From: Zizania palustris
Taxonomy: Eukaryota > Streptophyta > Magnoliopsida > Poales > Poaceae
Assembly: GCA_019279435.1 (NCBI GenBank)
Contig: JAAALK010000289.1
Coordinates: 46,937,164 to 47,001,163, forward strand
Direction of reading: 5' to 3'
Length of the DNA stretch: 64,000 nucleotides
Shown: piece after piece, positions 1 through 11,311 of the stretch
How positions within the stretch are numbered: the stretch's first letter is position 1
How the letters are laid out: each line of letters opens with the position of its first letter
Translations under genes and position numbers: made by a program
The notes under the pieces: generated by a model
Databases searched by the model: none
The model's input: the letters and a program-made list of their open reading frames with translations, nothing else
Told to the model about the DNA's origin: nothing

Positions 1-2
1 TC

Positions 3-3000
3 TATGCCAGATGGTGCGAATCTTTCCTCCTCACCCTCACCAAGTTCTCCCTGGAGCATCATGTTCTTTCCGACGGCGTCGCTCCCACCTCACCTGATTG
101 GGTGCGCATGAACGCCGTCGTCCGCACCTGGATCCTCGAAACCATCTCCGATGACCTCGCCGACACGGTGTCTCAGCGCGGCGCCACCGCCCGCATGTTG
201 TGGCTCTCCATCAAGTCCCAGTTCCTGGGAAACCGCACCACCCGCGCCCTCTACGCTGACCAAGAATTCCGCTCCTTCTGCCAAGGCAACCTCTCCGTCG
301 CCGACTACTGTCGCCGCTACAAAAAATTGGCCGAGGACCTCCGTGATCTCGGTGAGCCGGTCTCCGATCGGACTCTCGTCCTCAACCTCGTCCGCGGCCT
401 CAACGAGAAGTTCCTCGCCCTTGGCCTTCACATTCGCCGCACCAATCCCCTTCCAAGCTTTCTGCAGGTCCGCGACGATCTGCTTCTTGAAGAACTAACC
501 ATGGCGAAGGCCCCTCCCGCGGCTGCTCTCGCTGCTCTGTCCGGCAACGGCAGCAGTAGCAACAGCGGCGGCGGATCCAAGCCGTCTGCCCCCACGGGTG
601 ACGCTCCCCGCCCACCGCAACAGCAGCAATCCCCGCGTCCTCCACAGCAGCAACAGCAGTCCGGTGGCTCGGGCCAGCGTGGGAAGCGCGGTAAGCGCGG
701 CGGGAAGAATTCCGGCAACAGCGGCGACAGCTCCACTGGCTCGGCCTCCTCGCAGCACTCCGCGGGCCAGGCTAATAGCCACAGCTATTACAACCCCTGG
801 ATCGGGGCCATTTACATGTGGCCCGGCCAGCGGCCGCCCTCTGCTCCACGGCCGCCTCCGCAGCACCACGCCTTCCTCGCCGGACCTCCCGGTCAATGGA
901 CTGGCCAGTGGGGGGTTCCTCCGACTCCGGCTGCGTACGGGCCGCCTCCAGGCTACGTCACCACACCTCCATCCACTCCAGTCTGGGATCAGCAAACTCT
1001 TGCTGCCAACTTCCAGACCGTCGCCCTGCAGCCTCCCCCGCAGCAGGAATGGCACTTTGACACTGGTGCCACCAGCCACATGACATCCGATGCGGGTACA
1101 ATCACTCACAGAACCTCCTCCCGGTCTCTTCCTTCTCACATTGTTGTCGGTAATGGCAATCTTATCCCCGTCGCTTCCACCGGCCATACATCTTTGCCTC
1201 ATAATCTGTTCCTTAAAAATGTGTTGGTTTCTCCCTCACTAATTAAGAATTTGATCTCTGTTCGTCAATTTACTACCGACAACAATTGTTCTGTTGAGTT
1301 TGACCCATTTGGCTGTTCTGTGAAGGATCTTCTCACCCGGCGTCAGATCATCAGATGTGATAGTCTTGGGCCCCTCTACCCCTTGCGGCTGCCTGCCTCT
1401 ACTCTCCATGCGTCCACAACATCCCTATGGCATCAGCGGCTTGGACATCCTGGTCCTTCAGTTTTGTCTCATTTAGCACAATCTTCTGCCATTGCTTGTA
1501 ATAAAAGCGACAGCACGTCTTTGTGTCACGCCTGTCAGTTAGGCCGCCACGTCCGCCTACCTTTTCATGCATCGTCCTCACGTGCTACTCACAATTTTCA
1601 ACTAATTCATTGTGATCTTTGGACATCTCCTATCACTAGTATCTCTGGTCATAAATACTACTTGGTCATTTTGGACGATTGATCTCATTATTTGTGGACG
1701 TTTCCCTTGCGCCTGAAATCGGACACTTTTTCTACCCTCACCAATTTTTTTGCCTACGTCCGTACACAGTTTGGCGCCACCATTCAAGGAGTTCAGTGCG
1801 ACAATGGCCGCGAGTTTGACAACCTCAACGCCCGCACATTCTTCTCCTCCAATGGTGTTCATCTGCGTATGTCCTGTCCCTACACTTCAGCCCAGAATGG
1901 TAAAGCAGAACGCGTTATCCGATCCATCAACAACGTCGTTCGCTCCCTGCTCATTCATGCCAGCGTTCCCCCTAATTTTTGGGTTGCCGCCCTTGGTACA
2001 GCGACCTACCTCCTCAACATTCTGCCAACCAAAACACTCAACTTTTCGACACCACATCTCATTTTGTTCGGAACCCCTCCATCCTATGACCATCTCCGTG
2101 TCTTCGGTTGCAAATGTTACCCAAACCTCGCTGCCATTGCACCAAACAAGCTCGCTCCCCGCTCTGCTCTCTGTGTCTTCCTTGGTTACTCACCTCATCA
2201 CAAAGGCTATCTTTGCCTTAACAAACATTCCAACCAGCTCATCATTTCGCGCCATGTGGTCTTCGACGAGACCTCGTTTCCCTTTTCCGAGGATCCGTCT
2301 CCCCCCACACGTGCTGCATTTGATTTTTTGGATGATTCAACTAACCCGGTTCCAGTTCCGTTTGAACTGTCACCTATTTTTTCTTCTCCAGGGACTACAC
2401 ACGCTGGTACTCCAGGCGTCTTGCCTAGCCCTGCACCGCCCTCACCTACGCCGATCGTGGCTCGGCAACAGGCACCGGACGGTCCTTGCACTAGTCCTGT
2501 GCAGCAGCTGCCCCTGTCGGCTCCAAACGGTCCTGTGGCACCGGCCAACCGTTCGTCTACAACAGCACCAGCTCTGGCCGAACTCTCGCCACCAATGGAC
2601 GTCAACATCACTCAGGCGCCAACAAACGTTGCTCCAAGGCGCTTCTGCGGCCGAGTTTACACCCGGCGTCACCCTGCTACATCTGCAACACCACCGGCAG
2701 CATCTTCCTCCCCAGCCGCTACTACTACCACCCTTCCCGCTGGAGCAGTACCAGTTCCTGCTGTTTCAAATCAGCACGGCATGATCACCAGAGGAAAGCG
2801 CGGCCTCAGATTTCCAGCACTATTCGAGGCAACAGCTCTGTCTCCAATTCCCAGAAGCTATCGTGCTGCACTCGCCGATCCAAATTGGCGTGCTGCAATG
2901 GAGGAGTACTCTGCCCTCATTGCCAACAACACCTGGGATCTCATTTCCCGGCCTCCACACTCCAATATTGTCACAGGCAAATGGGTATTCAAGCACAAAT

Positions 3001-4391
3001 TCAACACTGATGGTTCTCTCGAGCGCTATAAAGCACGATGGGTCCTGCGCGGCTTCACTCAGCGGCCAGGAATTGACTTTTCTGAGACATTTAGTCCAGT
3101 GGTCAAACCTGCAACAGTTCGGACAGTTCTCTCATTAGCCCTTTCTCGCAGATGGCCTGTTCATCAGCTTGATGTTAACAATGCCTTTCTCCATGGGACT
3201 CTATCAGAAACTGTCTACTGTTCTCAGCCTGCTGGATTTGAAGATTCAACCCATCCTGATTTTGTATGCCGCCTGAATCGGTCTCTTTACGGCCTCAAGC
3301 AGGCCCCCCGCGCCTGGTTCAGTCGCTTTGCCACTCATCTTCTGCAGCTTGGTTTTGTGGAGGCTAAAACAGATACTTCCCTCTTTGTATATCGCAAAGG
3401 AGAAGATATGGTGTACCTCCTGCTATATGTGGACGATATAGTGCTCACTGCCTCCTCCGAGTCACTTCTGCGCCGAACCATCAATGCCTTGCAGCAAGAA
3501 TTCTCCATAAAATACCTTGGCAAGCTCCACCATTTTCTTGGCATGCACGTTCAACACACCTCTTCAGGATTGTTTCTTTCCCAGCGGCAGTACATGATTG
3601 AGATACTTGAGCGTGCTGGGATGAGTGATTGCAAACCATGCACTACTCCTGTTGATATGAATCCCAAGTTATCGTCTGCTGGCGATCCAGTCTCAGATCC
3701 TACAGATTTTCGCAGTCTTGCAGGAGCTCTACAGTACCTCACTTTCACTCGCCCCGATATAGCCTATGCTGTCCAGCAAGTGTGTTTACACATGCATGAT
3801 CCCCGGGAACCGCATTTGGCTGCTCTTAAGCGCATTCTGCGCTATGTCCGAGGTACTCTACACTTGGGTCTCCTTTTGAGTCCTTCCTCTCAGCAGGAGT
3901 TAGTCGTTTACTCCGACGCCGACTGGGCTGGCTGCCCTGACACACGCAAATCCACCTCCGGGTATGTTGTCTTCCTTGGCGACAATCTCATATCCTGGTC
4001 CTCCAAGAGGCAGAACACTGTGTCCCGCTCCAGCGCCGAAGCAGAATACCGCGCAGTGGCTAATGCAGTGGCAGAGGTTTCCTGGCTCCGTCAACTTTTG
4101 TCTGAACTGCATAACCCACTCCGCAAGACCACCCTAGTGTATTGTGACAACATCAGTGCAATTTACATGTCTTCCAACCCCGTGCAACATCAACGTACCA
4201 AGCACATTGAGATTGATCTTCACTTTGTCCGCGAACGCGTCGCTCTTGGTGATGTTCGAGTGCTGCATGTCCCCACGACATCTCAATTCGCCGACATCTT
4301 CACCAAAGGACTTCTGTTCTCCGTGTTCAGTGATTTCCGGTCCAGCCTCAATGTCCGCTCAACGGACGTTTCAACTGCAGGGGGGTGTTAG
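3..4391 (+). pseudogene. copia gag-pol polyprotein with a single in-frame TGA
   Basis: One frame is open from base 3 (gag already under way) to the stop at 4389-4391, interrupted only by TGA at 1680-1682. Visible parts: gag helical domain (to about 490); a Gln/Pro/Gly-rich linker; protease motif DTGATSH near 1059; pre-integrase and zinc site HQRLGH...CHAC (1430-1560); integrase acidic residues in IHCDLW (near 1612), CDNGREF (near 1800) and NGKAERV (near 1900); reverse transcriptase with YVDD near 3427; RNase H with SDADWAG and SSAEAEYR (3900-4330). The TGA lies between the integrase zinc site and its second acidic residue, in the stretch VILDD-stop-SHYLW. No CCHC knuckle is seen in gag; a basic RGKRGKRGG stretch occupies its usual place. 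The stop codon lies 3-5 bases inside the LTR. Without readthrough, pol beyond the integrase N-terminus is not made. Confidence 0.93.
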
Positions 4392-4562
4392 AATCTGTTT
4401 TCTGTTATATGTTGTTTTGACTGTAACCTGGCTGTAGCCAGCTAGCCTTGCGTGGTGGTTAGAGAAATCAGGGGAGCGGCTGAAGCCTCCTCCCCTATAT
4501 ATGTACATGCGTTCTCCCCTATTGAATACATCAGCTATTCATCTCAATTCCTTCTTCTTTCA
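4386..4562 (+). repeat. 3' LTR of the copia element
   Basis: A 177-bp segment begins TGTTAGAATC right after the polypurine tract and ends TTTCA, satisfying TG...CA. A TATA-like stretch (ccctatatatg) lies near 4493-4503. The right edge is set by the last plausible CA before AT-rich DNA, so it could move by a few bases. Confidence 0.8.
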
Positions 4563-5022
4563 GAAATATGAAACTTATTTAAACCTAAAAGATAGAAAGG
4601 CAACTGAACCAAGAGAACACCTCTTATAAACATATATTCTAAGTCAAATGACACTCCAAAGTATATGGATTATAATACTCTGATTTGAATAATGTTATCA
4701 TTATATTTTTTGTAAAGCGTGAATTGTAATAATTGAAAATGTGGTTTTCATCAACAATTATAAGTTATAACATAATATTCATCGTTTTTAAAACTAGTAT
4801 GAAAATTTAAAAATTGTCAGCCTATTTAGATACATACAATTCCAAAATTTTCATAAACTGTGAAATGCACAATTAATCATGAAATGTTGTTGTTTTTCCA
4901 TACATACGCACTATTGTATTCATAATTCAAATACCATGTTGTGAAAATTTTCTATACATATTACCATTTGAATTTCTGAAAATCTGTATCCTTACATAGA
5001 TCATTTAAAATTTCAGAATTGC
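4563..5022. other. AT-rich spacer, no gene seen
   Basis: About 460 bp of AT-rich DNA between the copia LTR and the LINE fragment. I see no ORF, repeat unit or gene fragment here. Confidence 0.6.
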
Positions 5023-5032
5023 ATTGATTCCT

Positions 5033-5552
5033 ACTTACCTACTTAGAGGCGGCATATCCAACAACTATGTGTCACAGAGATGTGCATGTTGCGTTGGATA
5101 TGTGGGCACACAAGATTGGACCGAGTGAGGAACGATGACATACGCGATCGGCTGGGAGTAGCGCCAATTGAAGAAAAGCTTATGCAACACCGATTGAGAT
5201 GGTTTGGGCATGTCCACCGGAGACCCCCAGAGGCACCGGTGCACAGAGGTATCATAAGATGGGTCAATAATGTGAAGAGAGGTAGAGGGCGAACAAACTT
5301 GACATGGGAGGAGGCAATCAAAAGGGACTTGAAGGAATGGAATATCCCAAAGGGGTTGTGTTTGGATAGAAGGGTTTGGAAAGAAGCTATCCACGTGCCC
5401 GAACCGTGATTAGACCTTTTCCCTTTTAGTGCTCTTAAAAGCTTTTCCTCTTCCCTTTCTCTCTCTCTCTTTTTGGTGACTTCTTGTTGGGTTTCAACTC
5501 TAGCCTACCTCAACTTGCTTGGGACTAAAAGACTTTGTTGATGTTGATGTTG
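5033..5552 (+). mobile_element. 5'-truncated LINE (non-LTR retrotransposon) tail
   Basis: The last part of a LINE-type ORF2 is followed by about 140 bp of 3' UTR ending in a TTGATG-like simple repeat (5536-5556), the 3' tail style of plant LINEs. The segment is flanked by a perfect 10-bp direct repeat ATTGATTCCT (5023-5032 and 5553-5562), read as the TSD. Truncation at the 5' end and a TSD of this length fit target-primed reverse transcription. Confidence 0.85.
5047..5409 (+). pseudogene. C-terminal fragment of LINE reverse transcriptase ORF2
   Basis: The frame open from 5047 to the stop at 5407-5409 encodes about 120 residues typical of the end of plant LINE RTs, including MLRWICGHTR, the conserved block GVAPIEEKLMQHRLRWFGHV and the late segment VWKEAIHVPEP. 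The catalytic RT core (YADD region) and endonuclease are absent, lost by 5' truncation. No promoter or start is expected. Assignment rests on recognition of these blocks, not on an alignment. Confidence 0.85.
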
Positions 5553-5562
5553 ATTGATTCCT

Positions 5563-7680
5563 CAAAAGTAGGTATAGGAGTACAACATTGCTACATTTTC
5601 CCCACAACTAAGATTTAAAATTAAATAAAGCACACTTCAAAAATTTGCTTATAAAATTTAAAAGTGCAAACAAGTTTAAACTTCACATCTACAATTTTAG
5701 AGTTAATCGAAGATGGGTGGACCTATACAAAAATTAAATAGAGGACAATATTTTTAACAGAAATCTCTAAGATCTTTTTACCTGAAGTATATGGGTGACT
5801 AGAGGATGAAGACCCGAGTAACCCACAGCCTCTCTTCCTCTGCCCCGCTGAGGGGCCCTCACTGTCCAAAGCGACACCAGATAATGATTTCCTATGCTTC
5901 ATAGCTCGCAACCTCCGCCGCCTCCTAGATTGCGAGTTGCGACCCATAGTGCTTCTTAGATGACTTTTATTGATCCCACTCCAGTGGCTTGTTGGGGCCC
6001 ATCAAAAGCTAAGACCTGTTGCAAATACAATGTGCGGTAGTGATGCCGTGCTAGATCTAACCATGAAGACAGAACTAAAATCAATAGATCTAAAAACAAT
6101 TAAGAAGAGCAAACGGCAGATTTGTGTTGGCTCACCGGAGCAAAAGAATTTCCGAAGCACTTCAGCAAGATCTACCGTGGAGAATTGGTGAAGAGAGTAT
6201 GCAAGGTGGATAAACAGGCACAAAGAAGGCAACAGAAAAATCATCTGAGGAAGAAGAATAGGGACAAACAGCAGTTTGTAAATTAATGCGCAATATAGGG
6301 TACGTGATACACTTGGCGGCATGTGTGTACATATCCTAGAGGAGAAAATAAATGTGACAGCTCATGTGTGATCACTGCTAAAAATGAAGAGATATTTTCA
6401 TTGTTTTACTTATTCACGTGGATCATGTTCAGTTTTTTTGAAAATAGTCATCTTTGTGTTTTGGTAGGTCCGTAGGTGCATGCAGAAACAAATTGTTGTG
6501 TTATCTAGATAATCATCATATCCTACTTTATTCGTATGGATCAAGAAACTTGTTCCATGAAAAAGAGAAGTAAAAACTCGATAACTCATGTTGATGGGTG
6601 CGACCACAAATAAATTAATTGTACCGTAGTTCTTACAAATGGACCAAGAAGCTATTCCAACTTTGTTCCAGTGGGAAAACCTTATATCACATCATTGCAC
6701 CTAAACTGATTTAACTTGTTTTTTAGGTCACCATATAGTATAACAAAACCTCTGCATTAAAAAAACAAAATTCAATGTAAAGGAGCCAGACAATCACCAT
6801 GATAGTTCCAAGTGTTGAAATACAAATTATAAAGCCCGTGAGGGGAGGCTCAAACAATGTAACCAGAATCACTCATCTGACTAGCCAAATAAAACAAGGG
6901 GGTGGATTAAACAAATGGTAAGAGTGACTACACCATTGACGATATATACCTCGACCATATATACCTGTGACGATAGACACTGGATGACTAGTTGTATATG
7001 GAAAAAAATGCAGTTACTCCAGCAGACATAAAGAAATGGTATAAGCATACAGTTTATTTGGATATAATAGCACTTACATAGATTTTGGAGCTTGCATGTC
7101 ATGCATTTCTCCTACTAATTCTTCCCAGGTGCTTTGATCTTTCCTTCCAACTCAGATATTACATTCAAGCAATTACATGTGGCTTCGTTGCTCATAGGAG
7201 TCATGAGTTGATCAAGAGTGGTCGAGTGCTCCCAATTCATGTCAAATTCCGAAATCCCAGCACTCCTGCAACACTGGCCACCATTAGCAGCACCAATGTT
7301 TAGGTGTCAATCAAGCAGCTTCTACCCAGGGTATGGAGGATCCAGGGACAGCAGGCAAGCGGCAAGCGGCAAGCGGCACCGCCTCTTCCTCACCCTCCGA
7401 ATGCCTTCTCCCATTCTCAGATGCCCCAGCAATCGTGAGCAGAGACGCCGCGAGAACCACCGGCCGCCGCCACCAGACTTGCCCTCCATCTCACATCTTC
7501 CCCGACCGCGGGACATGTGAGAACGAACCTCTCCGGCTCTCCGCACTGGCCGCGAAGAGCGGAGAGCTGGCGGCGAAGGCGCCGCCGCCGCGTGCAGGTC
7601 GCGCGCGGACCCTAGTGCAGGCATTTCGTCGAACAGGTCGCGCGCGTGGAGAGTCGATGAGGTCACAGACGGAGAAGATT
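5563..7680. other. intergenic DNA, no supported gene
   Basis: Mostly AT-rich. A GC-rich island at about 7320-7660 contains short repeats of gcaagcg and overlapping long frames on both strands caused by composition. A minus-strand stretch at 5780-5947 encodes an Arg-rich peptide ending at a possible splice donor, but has no recognisable partner exon. Confidence 0.5.
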
Positions 7681-8071
7681 AGTGTATCCAAGGATTGCAT
7701 CGGTGATCTTGATGGGAATCAAATTCGATTTATTGGATTTATTGCTAACACGAGAATTATAACTCAAAATATACATGACATTTGTGATTTTAACGTGGGC
7801 TTCGCATATTCACGCTCATTTATTTGTAATGTTATTGAATACTTTAAAGAGTACTGAAGATAAAATGATACTTAAAAAAATTTATGTTGCCACTATAGTT
7901 CTTCATAATTTCATATGTAAACATGAAAGCAAGGATGCGAACTTTTACTATGATCGAAATTCTTGCTACGTGCATACTATGCCAGCATCCGATAGATTTA
8001 ATATGGAATTAAACTTTGTGACTATGGACATATTTTGTAATAGTTTAGCTATATCTATCGCATTAGCGTGA
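7681..8071 (+). pseudogene. PIF/Harbinger transposase remnant (DDE_4 type)
   Basis: The first block (7684-7815) reads SKDCIGDLDGNQI...TQNIHDICDFNVGFAY, matching the catalytic region of PIF/Harbinger transposases, where the family has DCIGALDGTH and later TQNVLAVCDFD. After a frame change, the second block (about 7856-8071) reads ATIVLHNFICKHE...YVHTMP, the usual C-terminal helix. The stretch between them, with the remaining acidic residues, is missing, and the family Thr-His after LDG is altered. This is a dead, internally deleted transposase. Terminal repeats of the parent element were not found. Confidence 0.75.
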
Positions 8072-8743
8072 AACTAGTTAATGAATATGAACTTGTCATA
8101 TATTTGGAAATGTGGACTTATTTTGCAATAGTAATATATTGGTATTATAATTTATTTATATCATTGTTTCATTCATATGTATGATCTTAATATGTGCATT
8201 CATTTCATTTCTCACAAAAATAATAAATTCAAATCAATCAAGCACAATAATAACAACTTACCCAGGCTAATCCTGAGGCGAGCGATGCAACCACACTGAC
8301 CCCACATTCCAAAGATCCCACATATATTTACCAAACCACCAAGATATACTTAGTCGTAGGTGCATAGAGGCCCGACTACCATTAGTGGAAAGTCAAAAGT
8401 CCAAAGTCCAAACACATCATGCTTCAGTCGTTAGTCTTTAATCACAGGCTCTCTGTAGTCCGTAATCCGCATAGGGAGGTTAAATATTTTAACAACTTTA
8501 TACATTGAGAAGTGAATGTAGGATGAGATTGATATTACCACTATCATTAGTGACTTCGCATCAAGGAATATTAAAAGAAAATTTTGAAGTAATTTAATAT
8601 GTCCACATTATTCTATATGAATATTGTTTCCAATATATTTTAATTATGTGTTGGAAATATTTTACATATACATATATATATATATGAGTATTATATTATT
8701 GTTGTTACCAAATTTTCCTTTGTTTTGGGTCCCCAAAATATTA
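8072..8743. other. AT-rich spacer
   Basis: AT-rich DNA with a short TA microsatellite near 8668-8684 (atatatatatata). No coding evidence seen. Confidence 0.55.
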
Positions 8744-9502
8744 GGTCTTGTTTGTTTGAGCTTTTAGCCAGCTTCTTGCCCTTAAGAAGTCGAAAGCCCA
8801 AACAAACAGCTAGCTTTTGAGCCTAGCTTCTCGTCCTCCAAAAGCTCTGGAAAGCCATGGTTCAATGGAAAGCTGAAAATGAGCCAAAACGAGCTTCTAG
8901 TTAGCTTTTGGCGTTATTTACCCGTCTGTCATCGATTAATGAGCAAATTGGCGCGTTTCTTTTTTCCTCCTCCCCATCAAACCCTATATCCCACAACACT
9001 TTGGGTCCTCCTCCCCACTGCCACCCTCCTCCCTCCGCCTCCCTAAGCTGTCGCCCTCCTCCCGTCGTCGCCTCGAGCCACTGCCCTTCTCCGTTAGGAT
9101 CTCACCGTCATCAGCCTCCTCCCTTCGACGAGTCGTCATCAGTTAGGCCCGCCTCGAGCAAGGGTCATTGTCAAGCAACATTTATATGAAGACTTCGTTC
9201 CAAGTGTTGGTCAAGTAACATCATCTCAACCGCAAGCACATGGACATGAAGAGAGCGACATGAATGCTTTCTATGATAGTATTGTCGATGCTTTGATGGC
9301 CATGAAAAAGTAATATAATGTCTCTTGAACTCAGACTTATAAGTGCATAGATAATAAATAATGTAATTTATTATAATTATATTGTGCATCTCTTCTATCC
9401 ACTCTCATCCTCACAGAAGCTGGGTTGCCAAACGAACTCTAGTTTTCAGAAAGCCAATATTCTAGGACCAAAAGCCAAAAGCCAGCTTTTAGAAACAGAG
9501 CC
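8744..9502 (+). mobile_element. non-autonomous PIF/Harbinger element (deletion derivative)
   Basis: A 759-bp element has imperfect terminal inverted repeats: left GGTCTTGTTTGTTTGAGC, right end reverse-complemented GGCTCTGTTTCTAAAAGC. It is flanked by TTA on both sides (8741-8743 and 9503-9505), the 3-bp TSD of this superfamily. Inside are a C-rich leader-like part (8990-9170) and the last 43 codons of a Harbinger transposase, so it arose by internal deletion of an autonomous element. Confidence 0.8.
9182..9313 (+). pseudogene. C-terminal 43 codons of a Harbinger transposase
   Basis: The frame begins LYEDFVPSVGQ and ends SDMNAFYDSIVDALMAMKK followed by TAA at 9311-9313. A tail of the form D-M-N-x-F-R-D-x-I-A-x-A-L is the usual end of PIF/Harbinger transposases. 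There is no catalytic domain. It confirms the parentage of the element at 8744-9502. Confidence 0.75.
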
Positions 9503-9505
9503 TTA

Positions 9506-9925
9506 GTATCGGCTCCGATTCCACCTAAAAACCCTCTTTTCTGAAGCTTAAGAGACTCTCGGAGCCAAACACCCCTTCCAAACAATTTCAATTTTACATA
9601 AAGAAAGTTGTAGCTAAAGTTGTCCAGTTGACTTTGAGTCAAATCAAATGTCACTAAATTCTTATTTTTTAATAGTGAAATAGATACATATGTTTTAGAA
9701 TATACATATAAAGAGTATATTTATATTTTCCCGGTATGGAGATATGGAGGCTTCCACCTCCTATGTAGAGTAATCCCGAGCTTCACGCTCTTTAACCATT
9801 GAGGCTAATTGGCATCTACCTTTGAAAAAGTTGGATGGTTTGTCTATTTTTTGATAGGGTAAATGATTTGCGGTGGTTTTTCCAAGTTTGCAAAAATTAT
9901 AATGTATCTAGTTAGGATTTTCTAA
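9506..9925. other. spacer before the CACTA element
   Basis: AT-rich sequence without recognisable gene or repeat structure; a TAA immediately precedes the CACTA terminus at 9923-9925. Confidence 0.5.
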
Positions 9926-10190
9926 CACTACAAGAAAAATAGACATTTCTATCGACTTAATTAATTTCCGTCGATATTTTTAAAAGCCGACAGAAGTTAA
10001 TTAACTTCCGTCGGCCTATAGGAGTTGAAGGAAGTTAAGTTAACTTATGTCAGCTTTCACTGTGGCCGACGTAAGTTAAAGTGGGAATTTCTCCTATGCG
10101 CGTACAGTACAATAACTTATGTCGTCCAGAGTGAAAACCAATGGAAGTTTAACTTCCACCGGCTTCCACTCTGACCGACGGAAGTTAAGA
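9926..10190 (+). repeat. CACTA terminal and subterminal repeat region
   Basis: The terminus is followed by at least five direct or inverted variants of a 12-15 bp motif around AACTTCCGTCGGC (for example near 9960, 9990, 10055, 10140 and 10175). In En/Spm such subterminal repeats bind the TNPA protein. Confidence 0.8.
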
Positions 10191-10199
10191 GGGATGTTT

Positions 10200-11271
10200 C
10201 TCCCGCGCACGTGAACAAGGCAACCTAGTTTCCTTGTTCTAACTCCTCCGCCCGCGCGCCCGCGCGCCCGAGCCACCGCCGCCGCCCGCCCCACGCGCCC
10301 GCTCCCCGTCGTCGCCCGCGCGCCCCGCGTGCCTTACCGTCGTCCGCCGCCGCCCGTGGGCCACCTCGATCCCACTAGCCACCACCTCCCGGTCCCGCCG
10401 AAGCCCATCGGTGTCGTCGTCTCCATCTCATCTCCGCCCACCTGTCGTCGATCTACTCGCTTTCCCGTCGCCACATTTGAGGTATTCATTATTTTTCAGA
10501 ATTAACAATTATGTGATGATTTCATTAATAGGGTAAAGACTTGATAATTAGTGTGTTATTATATATGTGATGATTTTATTAGGGTGAAGATTTGATAATT
10601 AGTGTGTTATTATATATGTGATGATTTCATTAGTGTGAATACTTGATAATTAGTGTGTTATTATATTTGTGATGATTTCATTAGGGTGAAGACTTGATAA
10701 TTAGTGTGTTATTATATGTGATGATTTCATTAGGGTTATGTTGTTACATTTGTTCATGTATTAATATTGTGCTTTTACATATGTTTCATATGCGATGTTA
10801 TTTTTTTCATATGCAATATATGTTGTGATATTATATATGCTAATAATTTTATTATTGTATTAATTTGTAGTTTGTTGATGATTTCATTAGGGTGATTAGT
10901 ATTATATATACTTTCTTATATTTTTTCATATGCAATTTTGTATATGAGAAAAATGTAAGTAGTGTAATAAAACCTATGCGTCACCCGTTTCAGACTAACA
11001 TGTGTCACACATGTCATGTGTGTGAGATGTGTAGGTCCGGAATTGTCCCTTTTTGGACAGCCTCGGAGTGGGCGACAGAGCATAACCTTGTTGTTCTCCA
11101 TTGCACCATTATCAGGCATGCAAATTGGAGAACAACGGGTTATGCTGCTAGAATTCATTCAGACTCATGGCTCATCATAAATACCTCGCTCTATTAGTCA
11201 CTCTTGGGTGGGTTTAGGATATATCTTTTCCTATAGACATAAGGTCGTGGTATATACAAACGTTTAGTACT
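10200..11271 (+). other. CACTA leader, first-exon-like GC-rich part and intron
   Basis: A GC-rich stretch (10240-10480) of C/G triplets is followed by AT-rich DNA, resembling a non-coding first exon and first intron of the transposase gene. A minisatellite lies at 10510-10738. The segment 10975-11200 has normal base composition but encodes nothing I recognise. Confidence 0.5.
10510..10738 (+). repeat. about 51-bp tandem repeat, about 4.5 copies
   Basis: The unit contains GTGATGATTTCATTAGGGTG followed by AAGACTTGATAATTAGTGTG and TTATTATAT. Successive copies differ at a few positions and by small indels, and the last is truncated. Confidence 0.85.
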
Positions 11272-11311
11272 TATGATGCATTCTCGATTGAATAAATATT
11301 TTGCCTCTATA

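Larger units (their letters stand above)
1..4562 (+). mobile_element. Ty1/copia LTR retrotransposon, 5' end outside window
   Basis: The 3' part of a copia element runs from inside gag at base 1 to its 3' LTR. Domain order is gag, aspartic protease, integrase, reverse transcriptase, RNase H, which is the copia order (integrase before RT). A G-rich polypurine tract (4377-4385) directly precedes an LTR starting TGTTAG. The 5' LTR and primer-binding site lie upstream of the window, so the TSD and the LTR-LTR divergence cannot be assessed. Apart from one in-frame stop the coding region is open, so the copy looks relatively young. Confidence 0.95.

Noticed and set aside
5723..5947. Minus-strand Arg-rich ORF MGRNSQSRRRRRL ending near a GTAAAA donor-like site
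   Set aside because: Could be a stray exon, but no partner exon, domain or promoter is visible.
7322..7857. Plus-strand 174-aa and minus-strand frames in a GC-rich island
   Set aside because: Composition-driven; only the last part (from 7684) has recognisable transposase similarity and is reported as such.
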